From: Bryobacterales bacterium
GTDB lineage: Bacteria > Acidobacteriota > Terriglobia > Bryobacterales > Bryobacteraceae
Length of the DNA stretch: 11,340 nt
Direction of reading: 5' to 3'
Assembly (NCBI GenBank): GCA_030838885.1
Contig: JAUZEU010000587.1
Coordinates: 1 to 11,340 of the forward strand
This document shows, one piece after another, positions 1 through 6,310 of the stretch. A program made the translations under genes and the position numbers. The first letter of the stretch is position 1. Every line of letters starts with the position of its first letter. The notes beneath the pieces were generated by a model. The model ran no database searches. It was not told the origin of the DNA and saw nothing but the letters and a program-made list of their open reading frames with translations.

Positions 1-1992
1 GTGAACAAGCTTCGGCAGGCGCTGGGGGACTCGGCCGACCGGCCCCGGTACATCGAAACAGTTCCCGGCAAGGGATACAGATTCATCGCACCTCTCCAGC
101 GCGCTTCGGTAAAGACGGTGCTGGAGATAGCGCCGCCGGCAGCTCTTCGGGTCGAGCCTATGCCTCGCGAGCGGCAGAGACCGTGGGCGCCGTTTCTCGC
201 GAGCGCGGCTTTGATCGTGATTGGGGGCGGATTCTGGCTCGCCCGCAGCCGCCCGGAACCGGCCGCAATGGCAAAGCCTGCGACATTTGCGGTCGCACCG
301 CCCCCCGGGTTCGTGTTAGAAGCTGCCGTCAGCCGACAGTCGTTCGCACTGTCGCCCGATGGAACACATCTGGCGTTTACCGCTATGGATACGAGTGGGG
401 CGTTCAGCGCTTTCGTTCGCGATCTCAACTTGCTCGAGCCGCGGCTGATTCCGGGCAGCGAAGGCGTCCACACCCTCTTCTGGGCGCCCGACAGCCAGTC
501 CCTCTTTTTGACGGTTAAGGGGAAACTCCTGCGGACGCCACTCGAGGGTGACGCTCGCGTAGTTCTCGGCGACTCGCCCGGATTCCTGTTTTCCGGCGCC
601 TGGATCAGCCCCGAGAAACTGTTACTTGCCGGCAGTCTGGCGAGCTACTGGATTTCTCCCTCCGGCGGCTCTTTTGAACCACTCAAGGAGCTGTATCGAT
701 GGCCCCAGATCTTACCCGACGGTGAGCACATTCTTTACGTGACCTGGGACTCTCAGACCAACCGCCATCGAGCGCGCGTGGCCGGATTCGGCGATCCGGG
801 CTCGGCCAGGGATCTAATCGAATCGGACTCGCGAGTGCTATACACAGCCTCGCAGGCGGATCCACGCGCCGGCTACCTCATGTACCTCCGGGCCGGCAAT
901 CTGCTGGCGCAGCGTTTTGATCCCCGCTCTCTGCGGGTTACGGGAGAAGCCATGCCCGTGGTCAACAACGTCTACTCGTTCCGGCCCACCGGTGGGGCGG
1001 ATTTTTCGGTTTCGGGCAGCGGCGCCATTGCTTATCAAAGCGTCGCCTGCCGTTCCCAACTGGTGTGGGTGGATCGGCAAGGAAGGCAGGTTGGATCCGC
1101 CGGCCCCGCCAATGTCAATGTGAACTCAGGCCGCCTCTCACCGGACGGTCGGAAGCTGGCGACTGCGATCTACGATGTCGAGCGCGGTGGTCAGAATCTG
1201 TGGATTCTCGATATCAAGAGCAACGTCGCGCGCGAATTGACGCTGGAGCCCGGCGTCCGGGACGCTCCCGTCTGGTCGCCGGATTCGAAGACGCTTGGGT
1301 TCCTGCACGCTGCTGTGGGTAAACCGCCCCAGGTCCGTATCCGCGGGGCGGGGGAGAACGATGCAGAGGAAACGCTGGCCCCGGCTGAATTCCAGATGCC
1401 GACCGACTGGTCTCCCGATGGACGCTTCATCGTTTTCGAGAACACCGGAATTGCGCGGCTTTCGAGCGAAATCCAGAGCGACGTCTTGATGTTCGACCTG
1501 GCCCACGGCCGTAAGGTGATTCCAGTGCTGAGCACACGTTTTCATGAGGCCAATGCCGCGTTCTCCCCGGATGGAAAGTGGCTTACGTTTACCTCGAACG
1601 AATCCGGGCGGCCCGAGGTCTATGTCCAGGCTTTTGAGTCAACGGGAGTTCCGCGCGTCACGGGAGAGCGTCATCTCGTAACCCGCTCCGGCGCCCAGGC
1701 CCTGCGTTGGCGGCGCGACGGGAAGGAACTGTTCTATCTCGCGTTGGACGGGCGCGTGTACGCAATTCCTGCCAAGCTCTCTCCGAAACCTGAATTCGGT
1801 CCGCCGACTCCGCTTTTCACCATTTCCACCGAAGCCAGAGCTGCGATCCATTCGGTCCTGGGTTTCGATGCGTCCCCCGACGGACAGAGATTCCTAATCC
1901 CGGCTGTGAGCTCCCGGCACGGCCCGTCGCTGGTAGTGATGCAGAACTGGGAAGCAGCGCTTCTGCCAAGCCGGTCGAAAACGATGCCCTGA
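1..1992 (+). CDS. Winged-helix regulator with membrane anchor and TolB/WD40-like beta-propeller (5' partial)
   Basis: The protein enters the window already inside its DNA-binding domain, so the GTG at base 1 is read as an internal valine and the true start lies upstream. Residues 1-32 are the end of an OmpR/CadC-type winged helix; the wing hairpin RYIETVPGKGYRFIAP is typical of Trans_reg_C domains. A proline-rich linker leads to one membrane helix (about residues 62-81). The remaining ~570 residues are a periplasmic propeller with repeated SPDG/APDS-type turns (LSPDGTHLAF, LSPDGRKLA, WSPDSKTLGF, WSPDGRFIVF, FSPDGKWLTF), as in TolB/PD40 proteins. Family knowledge suggests a CadC-like one-component regulator, with DNA binding in the cytoplasm and sensing outside. 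The ligand and target genes cannot be inferred. It stops at TGA 1990-1992. No intact gene follows for 2 kb, so it is probably the last gene of its unit. The domain call is secure; the regulatory role is inferred. Confidence 0.9.
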   Translation: MNKLRQALGDSADRPRYIETVPGKGYRFIAPLQRASVKTVLEIAPPAALRVEPMPRERQRPWAPFLASAALIVIGGGFWLARSRPEPAAMAKPATFAVAPPPGFVLEAAVSRQSFALSPDGTHLAFTAMDTSGAFSAFVRDLNLLEPRLIPGSEGVHTLFWAPDSQSLFLTVKGKLLRTPLEGDARVVLGDSPGFLFSGAWISPEKLLLAGSLASYWISPSGGSFEPLKELYRWPQILPDGEHILYVTWDSQTNRHRARVAGFGDPGSARDLIESDSRVLYTASQADPRAGYLMYLRAGNLLAQRFDPRSLRVTGEAMPVVNNVYSFRPTGGADFSVSGSGAIAYQSVACRSQLVWVDRQGRQVGSAGPANVNVNSGRLSPDGRKLATAIYDVERGGQNLWILDIKSNVARELTLEPGVRDAPVWSPDSKTLGFLHAAVGKPPQVRIRGAGENDAEETLAPAEFQMPTDWSPDGRFIVFENTGIARLSSEIQSDVLMFDLAHGRKVIPVLSTRFHEANAAFSPDGKWLTFTSNESGRPEVYVQAFESTGVPRVTGERHLVTRSGAQALRWRRDGKELFYLALDGRVYAIPAKLSPKPEFGPPTPLFTISTEARAAIHSVLGFDASPDGQRFLIPAVSSRHGPSLVVMQNWEAALLPSRSKTMP

Positions 1993-2077
1993 AATGTCAG
2001 GGATGTGTAGCAGCTAATCAGCCGGCCCAACCTGACCTTTCCAGAGCCCTGTTACTCCCCGATTTCGCCACACAACC

Positions 2078-2100
2078 AAAAAAACAGGCAATTCATTGCC
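2078..2100 (-). terminator. Short intrinsic terminator-like hairpin, minus strand
   Basis: On the minus strand, GGCAATGAATTGCC (2100 down to 2087) can fold as a 5-6 bp stem with a very small loop. It is followed by TG and then seven T (2084-2078). The plus strand has no T-run after the stem, so only minus-strand transcription would be terminated. No intact minus-strand gene lies upstream, which fits a terminator left behind by a decayed gene. The stem is short and AT-rich at its apex, so its strength is uncertain. Confidence 0.4.
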
Positions 2101-2285
2101 ATTCCATGGCTGACTCTACGACGGCCTGGATCCGCCAACTGCGGTGGATTTGTGGAGGAAGAAGGCAAGTTCGGGAACTGCGTGATACCAAGTCGCATGC
2201 GTCGGTTGTATTTTGGCACTGGAAGATTCGATTCAGACGGAGAGTTCTTCCGCGTGCCCATGGACGACGCCACATATCGGTAGAA

Positions 2286-2728
2286 TTACCTGCCGGCTCG
2301 AGGTCGGCCCAGTTCCGCCATCCACCGGTGAACGAAGGTTGATGGCATTTGACGAGCCGGATAAGCCCTGGTCCGGGCGCCTCTGACTGGCGCGTGTCCT
2401 GCTGCACCCGAGCCTTCGGTGAAATGCCGCTGCAAAACCAGCGCTATCGCGGCGCGGGTTCCGCTGTCGGCCAGGGCCCGTAAACCGGAGGTAATCGCTG
2501 TGTCCAGCGCGCTTCACAAATTGTGCAGAGGCCCAGACCTGATCGGTGTGCAGTTCGACTGAGACTCGGACAGGTGCTTTAGGCATGATCGAAATGTTCA
2601 ACGCTCCGCCCCAACTTTGCCAACCTTCGTCCGTTCAGCGAGATCTTCGGGCCAGATCGCTGCACCGCGAGGTCCCGATTTTGCTTCAGCCACGGTTCCA
2701 AATGGTTCGTGGGTGCATCCCGGATACA
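2286..2728 (-). pseudogene. Possible remnants of two overlapping minus-strand genes, family unknown
   Basis: One open segment (about 2728 to 2579) ends in SVEHFDHA at TAA 2581-2579. Its last bases overlap an ATG at 2586 that opens a second frame, MPKAPVRVSVELHTDQVW, an 8-base overlap of the sort seen between coupled genes. That second frame loses its coding look near 2515. A shifted frame then continues with protein-like sequence (ITSGLRALADSGTRAAIALV) to TAA at 2288-2286, followed at 2100-2078 by the terminator-like hairpin. The order overlap, frameshift, stop, terminator suggests a decayed two-gene minus-strand unit. I recognise no family, and the coding signal is weak enough to be chance in GC-rich DNA. 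Confidence 0.2.
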
Positions 2729-3082
2729 GGTCTATAACGCCGGCCGGCTGCCAGGAAGGCCGTTAGCCGCTTTCATCAACTGTCCCCCTCGGACCGGTCG
2801 GAGTGATGGCAATTGTCTCCCCAAAGCGCACGATCTGGTACGCCCAGCGCCGGAGATCTCGTTCTGCGAGTTCAGAGCGGATGGCCGGCCATTCGGAACT
2901 CAGGCTTGCGAAATGGCACTGCTGGAAAGTTGGTGTATGGCCCGATCACCCACGGGTAACGGCGAAGTGGCTATCTTGCGACCCTGCCGCCGCGTTGAAG
3001 CAAACTCGCCACTTCGCGACTTATCTGGCCAATCGTGATGCCCGCGCGACTTTAACTGGACCGAAACATTGAGGTTAGAGGC

Positions 3083-3900
3083 GTGTGCACAGATTGGACC
3101 AGATAGTGCAGTGAAGCTAGTTGATGATCTAGCGGGTCCCGCCAGTGCAAGTTTCCCAGTTGGCACTGTAGTGATATCCGGCGATGGAGCGGGTGACCAA
3201 ACCATCGAAAGCCCGGAAGTAAAAGTCCTCGTGGGCTGGGTGCAAATCCGGTCTGCTCCGACAAGGAGGGCAAGCAAAGCAGCAGGTCGTAGCGCAAGCG
3301 AACCGTAGTTAAGCCTCGAAAACAATCTCCCTCACCAGAATCGGAGTGTGGGGTTAACGGGAATGCCGAAACTGTTATCTGGAGTTGAAGGCCAGCGTTT
3401 TCGGTGAAGTACTGGGTATAGGCAGCCGAAAAGTTCCCCGTGGTCTCAGAGGACGACATGTTGCGAAAGAGCATCAATGAAAGCTCAGAACCAGTCGTGG
3501 GTCGCCTAGGCATATGCGAATATGCACAGCGAAGGCACCTTGTATAAGCCGCCAGACGGTGAAGTCGGGGTGTGCCCGCGAGTGGGGCGGATGGGGCCGA
3601 ATAAGTGTGGATGGACCGGGACAGAATAACCCGGACCGGAGCGAGGGCCCCTGGGGTAGAGCGGTCGAGTCCGCTCGCACGGAGGTGTTCATAAGCGCAT
3701 CGTCCCTGACACAGAGCAGGGAATCGCGATGCAAGCAGAGAGCACGAAGGGCGATGGCAAACCAGCTTGCTGGGAAGGCCGCGTCTGAAATTCCGGCCTT
3801 GAAGCCGTACCGGGGAAAACCCGCCGTACGGAATTTTAGGGGAGGCAATGGAAACGTCGGCATCATTCGAAGCCCGGTCCGCGCCATTGCCTTACCCGAC
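3083..3900 (+). mobile_element. ORF-less group II intron (domains I-VI, ~818 nt)
   Basis: The presumed 5' end is GTGTG at 3083 (bacterial consensus GUGYG), and the 3' end is ACCCGAC at 3894-3900, ending in the expected AY. Domain I occupies about 3083-3640 and shows clear stems: GCTAG/CTAGC near 3115-3132 and CAGTGC/GCACTG near 3142-3168. GCCTC at 3313-3317 is the exact complement of the last five bases of the 5' exon (GAGGC, 3078-3082), fitting EBS1-IBS1 pairing and supporting this splice site. A domain II-like hairpin is GAGCGG/CCGCTC (3659-3676). Domain III is a two-part stem, GCATCG+CCCTG with CAGGG+CGATGC (3697-3732). Domain IV (about 3733-3800) is only a small stem region (CCAGC/GCTGG, AAGGCCG/CGGCCTT), so no reverse transcriptase/maturase is present. 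Domains V and VI follow. Such introns self-splice or depend on a maturase in trans. The class is not assigned, the outer limits rest on consensus motifs, and activity is unknown. Confidence 0.75.
3801..3900 (+). ncRNA. Group II intron domain V and branch-point domain VI
   Basis: Domain V: CCGTAC (3805-3810) pairs with GTACGG (3826-3831). A two-base bulge (3824-3825) separates this from the upper stem CGGG/CCCG (3811-3814 with 3820-3823), capped by GAAAA. The catalytic-triad bases AGC are at 3803-3805. The 3' partner strand reads GGAATTTT where GGTTC is usual, so the A and G of the triad lack their normal A-U and G-U partners. Domain VI: GGCAATGG (3844-3851) pairs perfectly with CCATTGCC (3884-3891). 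The basal GGGG (3839-3842) pairs with CCC (3895-3897), leaving A3894 unpaired as the branch-point adenosine seven nucleotides from the 3' end. Domain VI looks intact and domain V partly altered. Confidence 0.75.
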
Positions 3901-3906
3901 AAGCGG

Positions 3907-3982
3907 AATTAACCAGCCAATCTGTTTGATTGTAGAGCGCTTACGCTGAAAGCTTTGGTTCAAACCGATTGGCCGGTTAATT
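3907..3982. repeat. 23-bp inverted repeat just downstream of the intron
   Basis: The arms at 3907-3929 and 3960-3982 are inverted copies matching at 21 of 23 positions (mismatches at 3915 and 3923), around a 30-base spacer. The outer ends read AATTAACC and GGTTAATT. The left arm starts six bases after the 3' splice site of the intron, so it sits in the 3' exon. No T-run makes a convincing terminator on either strand. It could be a recombination or target site, a decayed terminator, or a regulatory RNA hairpin. Confidence 0.7.
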
Positions 3983-4088
3983 TTGACCAGGGACGATCTA
4001 TCGCTCAGAACGGTGATCCAAACCACCTACCGGGCCAGTGTCTTACATGGCGACGGCACGTCAACTGGGATTCGTAAACACGGCGGCG

Positions 4089-4886
4089 TCACCCGTTACG
4101 CGTCGCCCGCAGCCGGGCGGCCGCGTGGGCGGCCTGCTTGCTTCGCAACCACAACAGCAACAGCGGCAGCACCCCCACAACAAACCGATAGTCCCGGCCT
4201 GGAAAGACTCGGGCGTTTCCGCGCTCGAATCCGGCCCGCGCTTCTCGCGCGCACCGTGCAGCAGAGATACAGAAGAATTGCGGGGGCGCCGCGACCATGC
4301 CTCTAGGAAAGCCGGACACTTCATCGAATTCGCTCTCTATCGGACCTGGCCATACTTGGGCCACAGTGACGCCTGTTCCTGAAAGGTCGGCGGACAGCGC
4401 CTCGCTGAACCCGGCCACGAAGTACTTGCTCCCTGCATACGTTGCCGCATTTGGCAGAACCGTCAGGCGCACCCGACCCGATGTTGAGCACTCCAGCACG
4501 GCGGCGCTCCACCATCCCGGGCAGGCCACTGCTGGTCCGAACGATTTGCCGGGTGCGTGCCCACTTCGCGCGATCGAACAACACTGAATCGCCCCAATCC
4601 CGCGTTGTTTACCAGCACATCCACCGCGCCGGCCTTCTCGGACACTTTCGCGAGCAGACTCTCGGCCTCATGCTCATCCGATAAATCCGCCGCCAACACT
4701 ACAACCTTCAATCCTGGATACCGTAGCAGCAGTTGGCCGCGCAGCTGCTCAAGCCGGTCCAGCCCTCCGGACCGCCAAAACCAGCGTCTCCGCTCGGTCG
4801 CCGAACTCCAGAGCCAGTTCGCGCCCAATGCCTGACGAGGCTCCCGTTATCAAAACCGTGCCGTGTTTTTTCTTGTCCGCCGCCAT
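4089..4886 (-). pseudogene. Short-chain dehydrogenase/reductase, broken by frameshifts
   Basis: The span (798 bp, about 266 codons) is what a full-length classical SDR needs, but the sequence is spread over several frames. From ATG 4886-4884: MAADKKKHGTVLITGASSGIG carries the TGxxxGxG dinucleotide-binding motif. An extra G near 4763-4766 shifts the frame into LDRLEQLRGQLLLRYPG, then an ADLSDEHEAE segment and the NNAG motif. A second shift near 4578-4582 leads to FDRAKWARTRQIV, with an apparent loss of around ten residues before LPGMVERR. NIGSGA carries the likely catalytic serine. A third shift near 4467-4475 restores LTVLPNAATYAGSK, with the YxxxK pair, and the C-terminus to TGA 4091-4089. 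All family motifs survive, so inactivation looks recent. The start is 5 bp from the stop of the preceding membrane-protein gene, so it was the third gene of that operon. Sequencing error is an alternative, but three events make it less likely. Confidence 0.9.
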
Positions 4887-4891
4887 AGCGC

Positions 4892-5302
4892 TTACCCTCG
4901 CGCCCGAATCAGGCCGATTCCCAGGACGATCAGACATCCGCCCAGCACAAACACGCCGATCCACAGCAGCGCGATGAGTCCGCCAGGCTGGGTCCTGCCG
5001 TTGCCTATCGCCGCGCCGAAGAAACCGGCGCTCACCAGAACAGGAGCTGCCGCGAATCCAATCCGCACCGCCCATCCGATTGGCGCGGACAAGCCTGCCT
5101 GGTCGGTGAAGACCAGCGCAACGAGCGCGAGAATCGTGAGCACGCCGGCGTGCGCGTGACCGGCTCGGAGCATCGAGCGCTGAGATTCTGTGAACCCGGC
5201 ATACTTGCCCGAAAGGATACCAAGAAGAAATGTGCCGCCGTACTCAATGGTGGCCACCGCGATCAGCAGGAGACCTGCGATCAGTTTCGTTGCATTGGTC
5301 AT
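4892..5302 (-). CDS. Four-helix membrane protein of unknown function
   Basis: The 136-residue protein is almost entirely hydrophobic, with four predicted membrane helices at about residues 6-30, 51-66, 76-101 and 108-132. The loop before helix 2 carries RAGHAHAG (46-53), two histidines one residue apart at the membrane boundary. This could hold a metal or heme, but it is only a motif observation. I recognise no named family. The start ATG (5302-5300) follows AGGA with about seven bases spacing, and that Shine-Dalgarno overlaps the stop of the doxX-like gene (8 bp gap). The TAA stop (4894-4892) lies 5 bp before the SDR pseudogene start. The three genes were therefore co-transcribed, and an oxidoreductase-linked membrane role is possible by context only. 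Confidence 0.85.
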   Translation of the reverse strand: MTNATKLIAGLLLIAVATIEYGGTFLLGILSGKYAGFTESQRSMLRAGHAHAGVLTILALVALVFTDQAGLSAPIGWAVRIGFAAAPVLVSAGFFGAAIGNGRTQPGGLIALLWIGVFVLGGCLIVLGIGLIRARG

Positions 5303-5310
5303 AGTCGTTC

Positions 5311-5775
5311 CTATCGAACTCCAAACGGAAAGAGGTCAGGGAATCCCGCCACGAGCACCGTGGCAATAAACACCAACTGCAGAAGGGTCCTCAGTGGCAA
5401 GGCCGTCGCCGGTCTGCCGCCAATCGTCAGACCCTCGCGGGCGGCCCGTATGTTCGCGGGGAATAGCGAGATCAACAGCAGCGCCAGGCACGCCGCGGCG
5501 ACGGGCGCGATCGCCGGGATCAAGAGTCCGACCGCGCCAAGTATTTCCAACACGCCCGTGGTGCTCACGATAAGGTCAGGATGCGGAAAGGTACTTGGGA
5601 CCATGGCGAGGAGATCGCCTCTCTGCTTTCCCCAATGAGCAGATGCCGTGAACAGGAACATCAGAGCAAGCCCGCCGCGCAGGCACCAGGTCCAACTGTT
5701 TAACAGATCCACGCCGGCAACGCCTATAACCTTCAAAAGCAACGCGGACATTACCAGAACTATGAATGGAATCAT
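5311..5775 (-). CDS. DoxX-like family membrane protein
   Basis: The 154-residue protein has about five hydrophobic segments (residues 3-20, 30-46, 68-88, 90-106, 126-144). Segments such as GLALMFLFTASAHWGK and TTGVLEILGAVGLLIP, followed by a conserved-looking FPANIRAAREG loop, match the DoxX/DoxD-like superfamily in order and spacing. Members are inner-membrane proteins named after the small subunits of an archaeal thiosulfate:quinone oxidoreductase; most bacterial members have no assigned reaction. ATG 5775-5773 is preceded by AGG six bases upstream, and that AGG is the terminal part of the MITE-like inverted repeat at 5782-5797. It is the first intact gene of the minus-strand operon with the four-helix protein and the broken SDR. 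Family call is good; the biochemical role is unknown. Confidence 0.88.
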   Translation of the reverse strand: MIPFIVLVMSALLLKVIGVAGVDLLNSWTWCLRGGLALMFLFTASAHWGKQRGDLLAMVPSTFPHPDLIVSTTGVLEILGAVGLLIPAIAPVAAACLALLLISLFPANIRAAREGLTIGGRPATALPLRTLLQLVFIATVLVAGFPDLFPFGVR

Positions 5776-5781
5776 GGGTTA

Positions 5782-5969
5782 CCTGTCCGTAGTCAAATCC
5801 TTTTCACGCAGTAGAATGAACAGCTTAAATGATCTTGCCGACTGCGCGTTACCCCGTAACAACGATGCGTCGAAGAGGGCTCATGCGGAGAAAGGTGATT
5901 GTAGCGAGTTGTTACCCAGAGCGCCAACTGATTGATTCTTCTCGCGCCGAGGTTTTGACTACGGACAGG
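5782..5969. mobile_element. MITE-like element with 16-bp perfect terminal inverted repeats
   Basis: CCTGTCCGTAGTCAAA at 5782-5797 is repeated exactly in inverted orientation at 5954-5969, giving an element of 188 bp. Inside the perfect arms the similarity continues imperfectly for roughly 20 more bases on each side (for example AGTAGAAT against AGAAGAAT). A second nested inverted pair, GTAACAAC (5856-5863) and GTTGTTAC (5908-5915), lies near the centre. No transposase is encoded. I see no clear target-site duplication at the ends, so the limits and the transposition origin are inferred from the repeats alone. It separates the dehydrogenase remnant from the doxX-like gene. Confidence 0.6.
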
Positions 5970-6009
5970 CTTGAGCAGAAGGATCTCACGGCCGGGCAAA
6001 TCGACGAGG

Positions 6010-6230
6010 AAATAATCGAGCGTTATTGGCGTTACTTTATGCGAGAAAAGCGAGTGCGCTCCAAAGACGTGTGCGCGCTCCAGGAGCTTTGGGTGTTCCA
6101 CCGTTTAGTCGCTGCCCGAGGTAATCAGGGCGCGTGCTCCGAAGGCAGATGCGATTTGTAAACCAAACAGCGAAACGCCTCCTGTGCCCTGCAAAAGAAC
6201 TGTCTGGCCAGAGGAAAGCCGAATCTCAGT
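6010..6230 (-). pseudogene. Fragment of a zinc-type/quinone-oxidoreductase-like (MDR) dehydrogenase
   Basis: On the minus strand, about 6212-6105 encodes GQTVLLQGTGGVSLFGLQIA followed by SAFGARALITSGSD and a stop. This is the Rossmann nucleotide-binding start of medium-chain dehydrogenases, with the usual GTGGV turn and the SSSD-type end of the second strand. In a shifted frame the next stretch (6101 to about 6011) reads KLLERAHVFGAH, matching the family's KLERAKxLGAD position, then degrades. Upstream of the Rossmann motif the sequence is only weakly family-like. The N-terminal catalytic domain and the C-terminus are missing, so this is an internal remnant with one frameshift. Decay on its 3' side ends where the MITE-like element begins. 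Confidence 0.75.
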
Positions 6231-6310
6231 CCCGCGGTCCCGGACTGATGAAAAGTCCCGGTCCCCCACGAAAACGGGGACGTAACCATATGGACTATTC
6301 AACAGCCTTC

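Larger units (their letters stand above)
1993..3082. other. Gene-poor, degenerate stretch before the group II intron
   Basis: No open frame here has both a convincing start and recognisable protein character. Frames are short, overlap on both strands and lack motifs I can name. Two things stand out: a minus-strand stem with a T-run at 2078-2100, and minus-strand coding-like debris at about 2286-2728 (both listed separately). On the plus strand, about 2149-2285 reads as an open segment ending at TAG 2283-2285, with residues such as RLYFGTGRFDSDGEFFRVP. It has no start codon or family I recognise and may be a fragment. The last bases (GAGGC, 3078-3082) form the presumed intron-binding site of the intron that follows. 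The region is best read as eroded accessory DNA. Confidence 0.5.

Noticed and set aside
1996..2036. GTCAGG/CCTGAC hairpin after the first gene as terminator
   Set aside because: Only six pairs with a 29-base loop and no T-run.
3570..3580. A second GTGTG that could be the intron 5' end
   Set aside because: It would leave only 331 nt, too short for domain I. Domain I-like stems and the EBS1 candidate lie upstream of it, and 3083 has a matching IBS1.
3729..3788. Short frame starting MQAESTKGDG inside intron domain IV as an RT start
   Set aside because: It stops after 18 codons, overlaps the domain III stem and has no reverse transcriptase motif. It is at most a trace.
3907..3982. attC site or tRNA T-loop (GGTTCAAACC)
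   Set aside because: The ends do not match the attC core consensus, and no acceptor, D or anticodon arms can be built. The T-loop-like bases are part of the long inverted repeat.
4038..4382. Plus-strand frames over 4.0-5.2 kb
   Set aside because: They are antisense to the SDR pseudogene and membrane-protein genes, whose motifs are unmistakable on the minus strand.
5829..6161. Plus-strand 110-codon frame with an E/R-rich middle
   Set aside because: It spans the MITE-like repeat and runs antisense to the clear dehydrogenase remnant, with no ribosome-binding site or family match.
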